Origin: Slackia sp.
GTDB lineage: Bacteria > Actinomycetota > Coriobacteriia > Anaerosomatales > Anaerosomataceae
Reading direction: 5' to 3'
DNA length: 64,000 nt
Assembly (NCBI GenBank): GCA_020725885.1
Contig: DYEA01000009.1
Span: 1-64,000, forward strand
A model generated the notes under the pieces. The model did not search any database and was not told the DNA's origin. It saw only the letters and a list, made by a program, of their open reading frames with translations. Position 1 is the stretch's first letter, and every line of letters begins with the position of its first letter. Below, in pieces: positions 27,891-35,127 of the stretch. Made by a program: the position numbers and the translations under genes.

Positions 27891-27924
27891 ACAGAAAGTC
27901 CCCGTGCGACGCATGCACAGGGAC
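27891..27924 (-). promoter_or_regulatory. transcription attenuator in the infC leader
   Basis: In the roughly 180-nt leader, GTCCCTGTGC (27924-27915) pairs with GCACGGGGAC (27907-27898) with one G-U, and TTTCTGT follows (27897-27891). This is an intrinsic-terminator shape located about 48 nt before the infC start, between promoter and gene, so it may be an attenuator. L20- or IF3-linked leader control of this operon is known in other bacteria; the mechanism here is inference. Confidence 0.6.
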
Positions 27925-28013
27925 AAGGCGCCCGGTGCTCCCGAGCGTTCTCCTCGACCGTACAGCTGCACGCGGCGCCGTAGGGTGGGGACGCGCTGCG
28001 TCCCGCTTGACCT

Positions 28014-28062
28014 CTCTTCGATTGGCTGCGTGAGTATACGCGGACCGGACGCTGCCTGTCTA
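28014..28062 (-). promoter_or_regulatory. infC-rpmI-rplT promoter and shared start-site element
   Basis: On the minus strand there is TAGACA (28062-28057), an 18-nt spacer and TATACT (28038-28033). It continues CA, CGCA, then GCCAATCGAAGAG (28026-28014), the same 13-mer found at the same place after the pheS -10 box. It lies in the gap after the histidine kinase gene. Confidence 0.7.
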
Positions 28063-28091
28063 GACTGGCTGCGCCTGCGGCGCGCAGCTCC

Positions 28092-30212
28092 TCAGCACGG
28101 GATCTCCAGCGTGAACGTGGAGCCCACCCCTGGCGTGCTCTCGACGAGCAGCCGCGCGCCCAGCAGCTCGGCAAGGCGCTTCGAGATCGCAAGCCCAAGG
28201 CCGGTGCCCGGCGAATCGCCCGGCGGCCGGAAGCGGGTGAACGCGTCGAAGGCGTGCTCGATCTGGTCCGATGCCATGCCTGGGCCGGTGTCGGCCACGG
28301 CGATGCGCGCTGCAGCGCCCGCGTCCTCCACGCTGACCGTCACAGAGCCTTGAGACGTGTACTTGATGGCGTTCGAAAGCAGATTCCAGACGATCTGGCG
28401 CACCAGCTGCGGGTCTGTGGCGCACCGAAGGCTCGGCTCGCCGCGAAGCTCCAGGACAAGCCCCTTCTCGTCCGCAAGCGGCTTGACGGCTGCGACGGCA
28501 TCTCGAGCCAGCACGCCGAGATCTACGTCGACCCTCTCGACCTTCACCCGTCCTTCCTCGATCCGTGAGAGATCGAGCACGTCATCGACCAGCGAGAGCA
28601 GGTGCATGCCCGAATCACGGATCATCCGGATCTGCTTCTTCTGCTCATCGTTGAGGGGGCCTGGCAGCTCCTGCTCGAGCAGCCGGGCGAATCCGATCAC
28701 CGAGTTGAGCGGCGTCCTGAGCTCGTGGCTCATGCTGCGCAAGAACTCTTCTTTCGCCCGGTTGGCGCTCTCCAGCTGCTCGTACGCCTCCTCGAGCTGC
28801 GCCGTCCGTTCGGCGACCTCGTCTTCGAGCCCACGGCGATAGCGCTCCAGCTCCCGTTCGACCTCTTTCCGCGCCGTCACGTCCATCACGACCGTGAAGA
28901 GCATTTGCTTGCCGCTGAACCACAACGGCGTCGCGTAGATCTCGACGTCCCGGATCTCGCCGGATGCGGTGCGGTGCTGGTACGCCCCGAAGTGCTGCCC
29001 GGCATGCAGCGCCTTGTCCACCTCGCTCAAGACGACGTCGAGCCCGTCGTGCGCGCTCAGGTCAGCGATGGATTTCGACTCCAGCTCGGCTTCAGTCCAG
29101 CCGTACAGGGCCGCGGCCGCCGCGTTCGCATCCACGATGCGTGCCCCAACCGGATCCACGAGCAGCATGGCCTGCTCGCTCTCCTCGAAGATGGTGCGGT
29201 AGCGCGCCTCGCTTTCCGCGAGAGCACGCTGCGCCGCTGCACGGTCGGTGACGTCGTGGACGATCGAGTACAGCCACGTCTGGCCCCCCTCTCCGACCAC
29301 AGGACCTGAGTACACGTCGACGTCCCTGATCTCTCCCCTCGCCAGCCGGTGCTTGAACTCGAAGTGGTTCTTCTGGAGCGTCCGGGCCCGCTCCATCTCA
29401 GCCTTGATCTCGTCAGGCGAGAGCGTGTTGATGTCGGAGACGCGCATCCGCACGAGCTCGTCGCGCGACCAGCCGTAGAAGCGCTCGGCCGCCTTGTTCG
29501 CGTCCTTGATCGACCCGTCCGCCGGGTCGATCAGCAGCATCACCGAGGCGCTGTCCTGGAACAGCGACCGATACCGCGCCTCGCTCACAGCGAGACGCGA
29601 CCGGACGTCGCTCAGATAGCTCATCACGGTCGCGAATGCGACGGTCACGACGAGCACCGAGCTGAGCAGATAGCCCGCATAGCCGAACCAGTCCGGGAAC
29701 ACCCACCTGAGCGGATAGTCGAAAGCGTGCAACCCCCATACGATGAACGCGATACCTGCGGCCGTGGGGAAGGCCCCCCTCTCGCGCTCAACCTTCAGCA
29801 ACGCAACCCCTGTCATGATGCGCGCGACGCCTTGAAGCGCGAACGAAGGCATTGCGACGATCGCCGGGTGAAGCTCCGTCTGGCCCAAGACGTACAGCGC
29901 GGCGACGGCCGCGAGACCGAACGCCAGGAAGATGCGCCACGGAGCCCGGGTTCCCACGAGCCGCGCCACGCCGCTCAGCATGAGGAGCGCAGACGCGACG
30001 GCCGCCACCTGTACCAGATACCAAATCCAGGGTGCCGCGGGAATCAGCAGCGCTACGGCTTCGAATGTGAGCCTCGAGGCGTACACGACCCACGACCACG
30101 CCAGGAGCGTCAGGGCCTTGTCCCGCTCCGAACGCGCGAACGCGAAGAACAGCACCGCCGTGATGATAGACGCGGACAGAGGAGCCGATATCGCGGCAAG
30201 CATCCACTCCAT
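28092..30212 (-). CDS. membrane PAS-domain sensor histidine kinase
   Basis: A 706-aa hybrid-less sensor kinase. The N-terminal 205 residues hold about seven hydrophobic helices (a 7TM-type sensor). Two PAS domains follow (about 212-330 and 340-455, each ending in an IVHDVTDR- or VVMDVTAR-type PAC motif), then a coiled coil. The dimerisation domain has the phospho-acceptor His in SMSHELRTPLNSV, and the ATPase has NLLSNAIKYT and DTGPGMA and GTGLGLAI boxes. No response regulator gene is adjacent, so it is an orphan kinase within this window. It lies 18 bp after thrS and is probably cotranscribed with it. The signal is unknown. Confidence 0.93.
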   Translation of the reverse strand: MEWMLAAISAPLSASIITAVLFFAFARSERDKALTLLAWSWVVYASRLTFEAVALLIPAAPWIWYLVQVAAVASALLMLSGVARLVGTRAPWRIFLAFGLAAVAALYVLGQTELHPAIVAMPSFALQGVARIMTGVALLKVERERGAFPTAAGIAFIVWGLHAFDYPLRWVFPDWFGYAGYLLSSVLVVTVAFATVMSYLSDVRSRLAVSEARYRSLFQDSASVMLLIDPADGSIKDANKAAERFYGWSRDELVRMRVSDINTLSPDEIKAEMERARTLQKNHFEFKHRLARGEIRDVDVYSGPVVGEGGQTWLYSIVHDVTDRAAAQRALAESEARYRTIFEESEQAMLLVDPVGARIVDANAAAAALYGWTEAELESKSIADLSAHDGLDVVLSEVDKALHAGQHFGAYQHRTASGEIRDVEIYATPLWFSGKQMLFTVVMDVTARKEVERELERYRRGLEDEVAERTAQLEEAYEQLESANRAKEEFLRSMSHELRTPLNSVIGFARLLEQELPGPLNDEQKKQIRMIRDSGMHLLSLVDDVLDLSRIEEGRVKVERVDVDLGVLARDAVAAVKPLADEKGLVLELRGEPSLRCATDPQLVRQIVWNLLSNAIKYTSQGSVTVSVEDAGAAARIAVADTGPGMASDQIEHAFDAFTRFRPPGDSPGTGLGLAISKRLAELLGARLLVESTPGVGSTFTLEIPC

Positions 30213-30230
30213 GCGCCGCTCCCTGCCCTC

Positions 30231-32147
30231 CTATGGCCGCTCGGCAGCCACCCGCTCTGCAAACGCCGGCACGCTCATCGCGCCGAGGTCGCCTGCGCTG
30301 CGCTCGCGCACGCCGACGGTGCCCCCCTCGACCTCGCGGTCGCCGACGACCAGCATGTACGGCACCTTCTGCTGCTGCGCCTTGGCGATCTTGATGCGCA
30401 TCGGCTCGTTCTCAGCATACACCTCTGCCCTGACGCCGTCGCGCCGGAGCGCAGCCGCGACCTCCTCGCAGTACGGCAGGTGGCGGTCGGCGATCGGCAC
30501 CAGCACCGCCTGGACGGGCGCGAGCCACGTCGGGAACGCGCCAGCGTAGTGCTCAATCAGGATGCCCAGGAACCGCTCCATGCTGCCGAGGATCGTCCGG
30601 TGCAGCATGAACGGAACCGCCTCGGTGTTCTCGGCCGTCCGGTACGTCAGCCCGAAGCGCGACGGGAAGTTGAAGTCGACCTGGATGGTCGAGCACTGCC
30701 ACGTCCGGCCGATGGCGTCCTTGAGCTTGATGTCGATCTTCGGCCCATAGAACGCGCCGTCGCCCTCGTTGATCTGGTACGGCAGGTCGTGCGCCTCGCA
30801 CGCCGACATGAGCGAGCGCGTCGCGTGCTCCCACATCGCGTCGTCACCAATCGACTTCTCGGGCCGCGTGGAGATCTCGGCGCTGTACTCGAAGCCGAAG
30901 ACGTCCTTGAGCACGTAGTCCACCAGGTCGAGCATCGCGACGACTTCGTCGTGCACCTGCTCCGGCATGCAGAAGATGTGCGCGTCGTCCTGCGTGAAGC
31001 CGCGCGCACGCATGAGCCCGTGCACGACGCCCGACATCTCGTGGCGGTACACGGTGCCGAACTCGAAGATGCGCATCGGCAGGTCGCGGTACGACCGCAC
31101 GTCGTTGGCGTAGATGAGCACGTGGCCCGGGCAGTTCATCGGCTTGACGCCGTACTCGTTAATCCGGCCGTCGCCTTCGTCGACCTCGAAGAAGTACATG
31201 TTCTCGCGGTAGAAGTCGTAGTGGCCGGAGATCTTCCAGACGTCGGCCTTATAGATGTGCGGCGTGATGGCCTCGACGTAGCCTCGCTCGTACAGCACGC
31301 CTCGCAGCCACTCCTGCAGGATGCGCAGGATTCGAGCGCCTTTCGGGTGGTACACCGGCAGCCCGGCGCCTGCGACCTCGTGGAAGCTGAAGAGGTCGAG
31401 CTCGCGCCCCAGCTTGCGGTGGTCGCGCCGCTCCGCCTCCTCGAGGCGCTCGAGGTATGCCTTCAGGTCCTTCTCGGAGAACCACGCCGTGCCGTAGATG
31501 CGCTGCAGCATCGGCTTCGACGAGTCGCCACGCCAGTACGCACCCGCGACCTTCATCAACTTGAACGCCTTGATCCAGCCCGTGTGCGGCACGTGCGGGC
31601 CCCGGCACAGGTCGGTGAACGATCCTTGGGTGTACACGGAGATCTGCTCGCCCTCGGGAAGCTCGGCGATGAGCTCCTGCTTGTACGGCTGGCCGGCGAA
31701 CTCGTCGAGCGCCTCAAGCCGGTCGAGCACGGCCCGCTCGAACACCTTCTCCTCGGCCACGATCTCGCGCATGCGCTCCTCGATGGCGGCGAGGTCCTCC
31801 GGAGTGAACGGGCGCTCGACGTCGAAGTCGTAGTAGAAGCCGTCTTCGATCGCGGGGCCGATGCCGAACTTCGCCATCGGGAACAGGTCCTTGACGGCCT
31901 CGGCCATCACGTGCGCCGCGGAGTGGCGCAAGACGTGCAGCGCGTCCGGGTCGCGCTCCGTCACGACCTGGACCTCGTCGCCGTCGCGCACGCGCGAGAA
32001 GACGTCGACGAGCGCGCCGTTCACGCGGCCAGCGACGGCCGCCTCGGCCAAGCGCGGACCGATGGCGCGGGCCACGTCGATGACGCGGGCGCCTTCGTCC
32101 ACTTCGATGGTGCTTCCGTCCGGGAGCCGGACGCTGATGCCAGGCAT
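30231..32147 (-). CDS. thrS: threonyl-tRNA synthetase
   Basis: Class II synthetase, 638 aa. N-terminal TGS domain (residues 1-60), editing domain with the HSAAHVMAEA metal-type motif, catalytic core with MNCPGHVLIYAN (zinc-ligand Cys) and motif 2 region FEFGTVYRHEMSGVVHGLMR, and a C-terminal anticodon-binding domain (APVQAVLVPIADRHLPY). It starts at ATG 40 bp after the zinc-ribbon gene. No T-box is seen upstream. In many bacteria thrS, infC, rpmI, rplT and pheST are neighbours; that order persists here with insertions. Confidence 0.97.
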   Translation of the reverse strand: MPGISVRLPDGSTIEVDEGARVIDVARAIGPRLAEAAVAGRVNGALVDVFSRVRDGDEVQVVTERDPDALHVLRHSAAHVMAEAVKDLFPMAKFGIGPAIEDGFYYDFDVERPFTPEDLAAIEERMREIVAEEKVFERAVLDRLEALDEFAGQPYKQELIAELPEGEQISVYTQGSFTDLCRGPHVPHTGWIKAFKLMKVAGAYWRGDSSKPMLQRIYGTAWFSEKDLKAYLERLEEAERRDHRKLGRELDLFSFHEVAGAGLPVYHPKGARILRILQEWLRGVLYERGYVEAITPHIYKADVWKISGHYDFYRENMYFFEVDEGDGRINEYGVKPMNCPGHVLIYANDVRSYRDLPMRIFEFGTVYRHEMSGVVHGLMRARGFTQDDAHIFCMPEQVHDEVVAMLDLVDYVLKDVFGFEYSAEISTRPEKSIGDDAMWEHATRSLMSACEAHDLPYQINEGDGAFYGPKIDIKLKDAIGRTWQCSTIQVDFNFPSRFGLTYRTAENTEAVPFMLHRTILGSMERFLGILIEHYAGAFPTWLAPVQAVLVPIADRHLPYCEEVAAALRRDGVRAEVYAENEPMRIKIAKAQQQKVPYMLVVGDREVEGGTVGVRERSAGDLGAMSVPAFAERVAAERP

Positions 32148-32187
32148 GACAGACCTCCGTTGCGGTCGAGCAGGCGCCCGGCGGCGC

Positions 32188-32625
32188 TTATTGCTTCGTC
32201 TTGCAGTACGGGCAGACCGTCCAATCGAGCTTCAAGGCCTTCCCGCAGCTGATGCACTCCTTCTTGAGCTTCTTCATACACGAGGGACAGATGAGGTAGT
32301 CGTCCTCCACCGGCTTGAAGCACGCCGGGCACGACGGGAACCGGCGCTGCAGCTCCGCTTCGCGCGCCCGGATCTCCAGCTCGCGCTCGCGCGCATCGGC
32401 CAGCAGCTCAGGCGGCCGAACCACCATGTACACGATCCACCCGGGAACGTTGAACAGGAGCACCACGAGCGCCCAGAACCACGACATGGCGCCGCGGCGG
32501 TCCGCGTCACGCCAGGTCCAGAACACCAGGGCGAGCGAGAAGATGACGAAGAACAGCCAGCACAAGCGTTGCGACAACTGCACGAGCGGGTGGTCGAGCA
32601 CCGGTTGGAGCAGCTCGTTGAACAT
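32188..32625 (-). CDS. membrane-anchored double zinc-ribbon protein
   Basis: A 145-aa protein of unknown role. Two hydrophobic segments (about residues 20-40 and 46-68, rich in Trp and Phe) are followed by a charged helix (about 74-93), then two zinc ribbons formed by CPAC, CPSC, CISCG and CPYC pairs. The double ribbon at the C-terminus presumably faces the cytoplasm and mediates protein or nucleic-acid contacts. It is 40 bp upstream of thrS and divergent from the glycosyltransferase; a TAGAAT -10-like box lies at 32691-32686. No functional name is justified. Confidence 0.75.
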   Translation of the reverse strand: MFNELLQPVLDHPLVQLSQRLCWLFFVIFSLALVFWTWRDADRRGAMSWFWALVVLLFNVPGWIVYMVVRPPELLADARERELEIRAREAELQRRFPSCPACFKPVEDDYLICPSCMKKLKKECISCGKALKLDWTVCPYCKTKQ

Positions 32626-32786
32626 CGGCTCCCTGCGCTTTCCCTGCGCGCGGCATTCGCGCGGACTTCGGCACGGTCACGGGCGATTCTAGCGCATCGG
32701 GCGGCGAGTCACACGCGGCGGCGGCGGGCAGCAACCTGTATGATTGCTGAGGCACGTCGAGAAAAGGCACGAGGGGAAACCTGGAC

Positions 32787-33836
32787 ATGAGCGACGACCG
32801 CCAGGGCCGGATCACGGTGAACCTGGTCTCTGAGACCGTCGGCGGCGCGACGGGGCACGGCGTGCACACCGCGTTCACGCAGACCCTCGAAGCGCTCCGC
32901 CGCGCCGGGATCGACGTGCGCGTCAACGAACCGGGCTGCTGCGACGTCGCGCACATCGAGACCATGGGGCCGCAGGGCCTGAAGGCGCTGCTGCAGGAGC
33001 GTGGCCACGTCGTGGTCACCGCTCACATCGTCCCCGAGTCCCTCGTCGGCAGCTTCGCGTTCGCCCGGCTGTGGCTGCCTATCGCGCGAGCCTACATGAG
33101 GTTCTTCTACTCCCGGGCAGACCTCGTGCTCGCCGTCTCGCCCGCCGTCGCCGAGGGGCTCGCACGCATGGGACTCCGCGTGCCAGTCCGGGTCGTGCCC
33201 AACGCCATCGACGTCCGTCGCTTCCGGCCGCGGGCCGGACAGCGCGACGAGGTGCGGCGCGAGCTCGGCATCCCGTCTGAGGCGTTCGTGGCCATCTCGA
33301 CGGGTCAGATACAGCCGCGCAAAGGCGTGGACACCTTCGTGCGAGTGGCGCGCGAATGTCCGGACGCGACGTTCTTGTGGCTCGGCGGCATGCCCTTCAA
33401 GATGCTCACTGCCGGTTTCCGGCGCATGATGCGCACGACGAAGCGGGTGCCGCCCAACTGCCGGTTCCTTGGCGAGGTGCCGCACGAGGAGGTCCCGCGA
33501 TACCTTGCGGCCGCCGACTGCCTGTTGTTCCCCTCGCGGCAAGAGACCTTCGGGTTCACCATCGTCGAAGCGGCCGCTGCGGGTCTGCCGCTCGTGCTGC
33601 GCGATCTCGACGTATACCGGCCGCTGTTCGACGACGCGTACCTCGCCTGCCACGAAAGCGGGTTCTCGACGGCGGTGCGGCGGCTCATGGTAGACCCTGC
33701 GCTCCGCGCGGAGTACGCCGCGCGCGCCGAGCGCATCGCCCAGCGCTACGGACTCGAGGCGCATGCCGAGGCGCTGCTCGACGCCTACCGCTCGGTCTTG
33801 CAGCGGAACGCCGCCAGCGCCTCGCCCGCCACGTAG
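32787..33836 (+). CDS. GT4-family glycosyltransferase
   Basis: A 349-aa GT-B fold transferase. N-terminal half: GHGVHTAF acceptor-side loop, then an AHIE segment and TAHIVPES. C-terminal half: STGQIQPRKGVDTFV, then the nucleotide-sugar site FPSRQETFGFTIVEAAAAGLP with the EX7E pattern of GT4. The N-terminal pattern recalls bacterial diacylglycerol glucosyltransferases, so membrane glycolipid synthesis is a reasonable guess, but acceptor and sugar cannot be read from sequence. It is the only plus-strand gene between the PBPs and 38 kb, and its 3' end overlaps the convergent folC gene by 52 bp. Confidence 0.88.
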   Translation: MSDDRQGRITVNLVSETVGGATGHGVHTAFTQTLEALRRAGIDVRVNEPGCCDVAHIETMGPQGLKALLQERGHVVVTAHIVPESLVGSFAFARLWLPIARAYMRFFYSRADLVLAVSPAVAEGLARMGLRVPVRVVPNAIDVRRFRPRAGQRDEVRRELGIPSEAFVAISTGQIQPRKGVDTFVRVARECPDATFLWLGGMPFKMLTAGFRRMMRTTKRVPPNCRFLGEVPHEEVPRYLAAADCLLFPSRQETFGFTIVEAAAAGLPLVLRDLDVYRPLFDDAYLACHESGFSTAVRRLMVDPALRAEYAARAERIAQRYGLEAHAEALLDAYRSVLQRNAASASPAT

Positions 33837-35119
33837 AGGCTCCCGGCGCACACCACTCCTGACTCCGACGCACGGATCGCCCGCTCGACCGCCGCAGGGA
33901 CGCTGGGCTCGACTGCGAGCACCTTCCCTCCCGCTTCGCGCACGATCTCCGCGAGCACTTCGGGATCGAGCGCGCACGGCGAGGCGCTCCGCGTGCACAC
34001 GAACCCGTCCGCGACCGGGACGAGCGCGCGGACGATGCCTGCGGCGTCCTTGTCGGCCATAACCCCCAGCACAACGGTGGGCTTGCCCGGCATCAGCTCG
34101 CGAACGGCCTCCGCGAGCACCGCCGCCGCTTCCGGGTTGTGTGCGCCGTCCACGACGAGCGGGATCGCCGGGTCGAGCACGTCGAAACGCCCCGGCAGCC
34201 GCAGGTCCGCGAAGGCCGCTCGCACCGCCGCTGCGTCGAACGGACCGAGCGCCGCCTCGGCGGCCGCGATGGCCGTCGCGACGTTCGGCGCCTGGTACGA
34301 GGGGGCGCGCAACGCGATCTCCCGGTACGTGCGCTCGGCGCCGAACACGTCTAGGACGAGCGGCTCTGCGAGCCCGCGGGGGCGCGACCGGACGAGCCAG
34401 GCGACGTCGTCCTCGCCTTGCCCCACGCGGACCGTCGGAGCGCCCACCATGCTCGCCCGCTCCAGCAGCACGTGCTCCACGCCGGCGCATCCCGGACCGA
34501 GCACCGCCACGCTTCCGGGCTTGATGACGTGCGCCTTGTCGGCCGCGATCTCCTCGCGAGTCGAGCCGAGACGGTCGGTGTGGTCCAGCGCCACGCCAGT
34601 CACGACGGCGACTTCGGGACTCGTCACGCTCGTCGCGTCCCAGCGCCCGCCCATGCCGACTTCCAGCACGGCCCACTCGGTTCCCTGGTCACGGAAGACC
34701 TGCAATGCAGCCGCCGTCAGCAGTTCGAACTCGGTGAACGACGTCGAGCCCGCTTCGACCCCGAGCGCCTCAGAGGCCGCCGCGTCGAGGCGCTCTGCAG
34801 CATCCAGCGCCGCCGACACGCCCGCAGCGAACACGGAGCGGGAGACCGGACGGCCGTCGACCTCCATGCGCTCCTCGTAGTCCACGAGGTGCGGGCTCGT
34901 GTACGTGCCCGTGCGGACGCCGTGCGCGCGCAGAAGCGCCGCGACCATGCGCGTGACCGAGGTCTTGCCGTTCGTGCCCGTCACCTGGACGACGCGAAAA
35001 GCGCCCTCGGGATGCCCGAGCGTCTCCGTGAGCGCACGGATGCCGTCGAGCGACGGGTTGATGCCGAACTTGAGCGCCCGGTCGAGCTCCTTGAGGACCT
35101 GCTCGTACGAACGCTCCAC
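33785..35119 (-). CDS. folC: folylpolyglutamate synthase/dihydrofolate synthase
   Basis: Adds glutamate to dihydropteroate/folates. The 444-aa Mur-ligase-like protein has the P-loop VTGTNGKTSVTRM (about residue 45), the omega-loop region TSPHLVDYEERM, GMGGRWDATS and the C-domain DGAHNPEAA. It follows valS by 8 bp, the common valS-folC arrangement. Its last 52 bp overlap the 3' end of the opposite-strand glycosyltransferase, so the two C-termini share DNA. Confidence 0.96.
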   Translation of the reverse strand: MERSYEQVLKELDRALKFGINPSLDGIRALTETLGHPEGAFRVVQVTGTNGKTSVTRMVAALLRAHGVRTGTYTSPHLVDYEERMEVDGRPVSRSVFAAGVSAALDAAERLDAAASEALGVEAGSTSFTEFELLTAAALQVFRDQGTEWAVLEVGMGGRWDATSVTSPEVAVVTGVALDHTDRLGSTREEIAADKAHVIKPGSVAVLGPGCAGVEHVLLERASMVGAPTVRVGQGEDDVAWLVRSRPRGLAEPLVLDVFGAERTYREIALRAPSYQAPNVATAIAAAEAALGPFDAAAVRAAFADLRLPGRFDVLDPAIPLVVDGAHNPEAAAVLAEAVRELMPGKPTVVLGVMADKDAAGIVRALVPVADGFVCTRSASPCALDPEVLAEIVREAGGKVLAVEPSVPAAVERAIRASESGVVCAGSLYVAGEALAAFRCKTER

Positions 35120-35127
35120 CGGCCGCC

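Noticed and set aside
27844-27918. ATG start for infC at 27918
   Set aside because: It would put the strong GGAGGTGG and most of the attenuator hairpin inside the gene and add 25 residues with no similarity to IF-3.
29349-32252. 967-aa plus-strand frame spanning thrS and the histidine kinase
   Set aside because: Antisense to two well-supported genes, with no recognisable motif.
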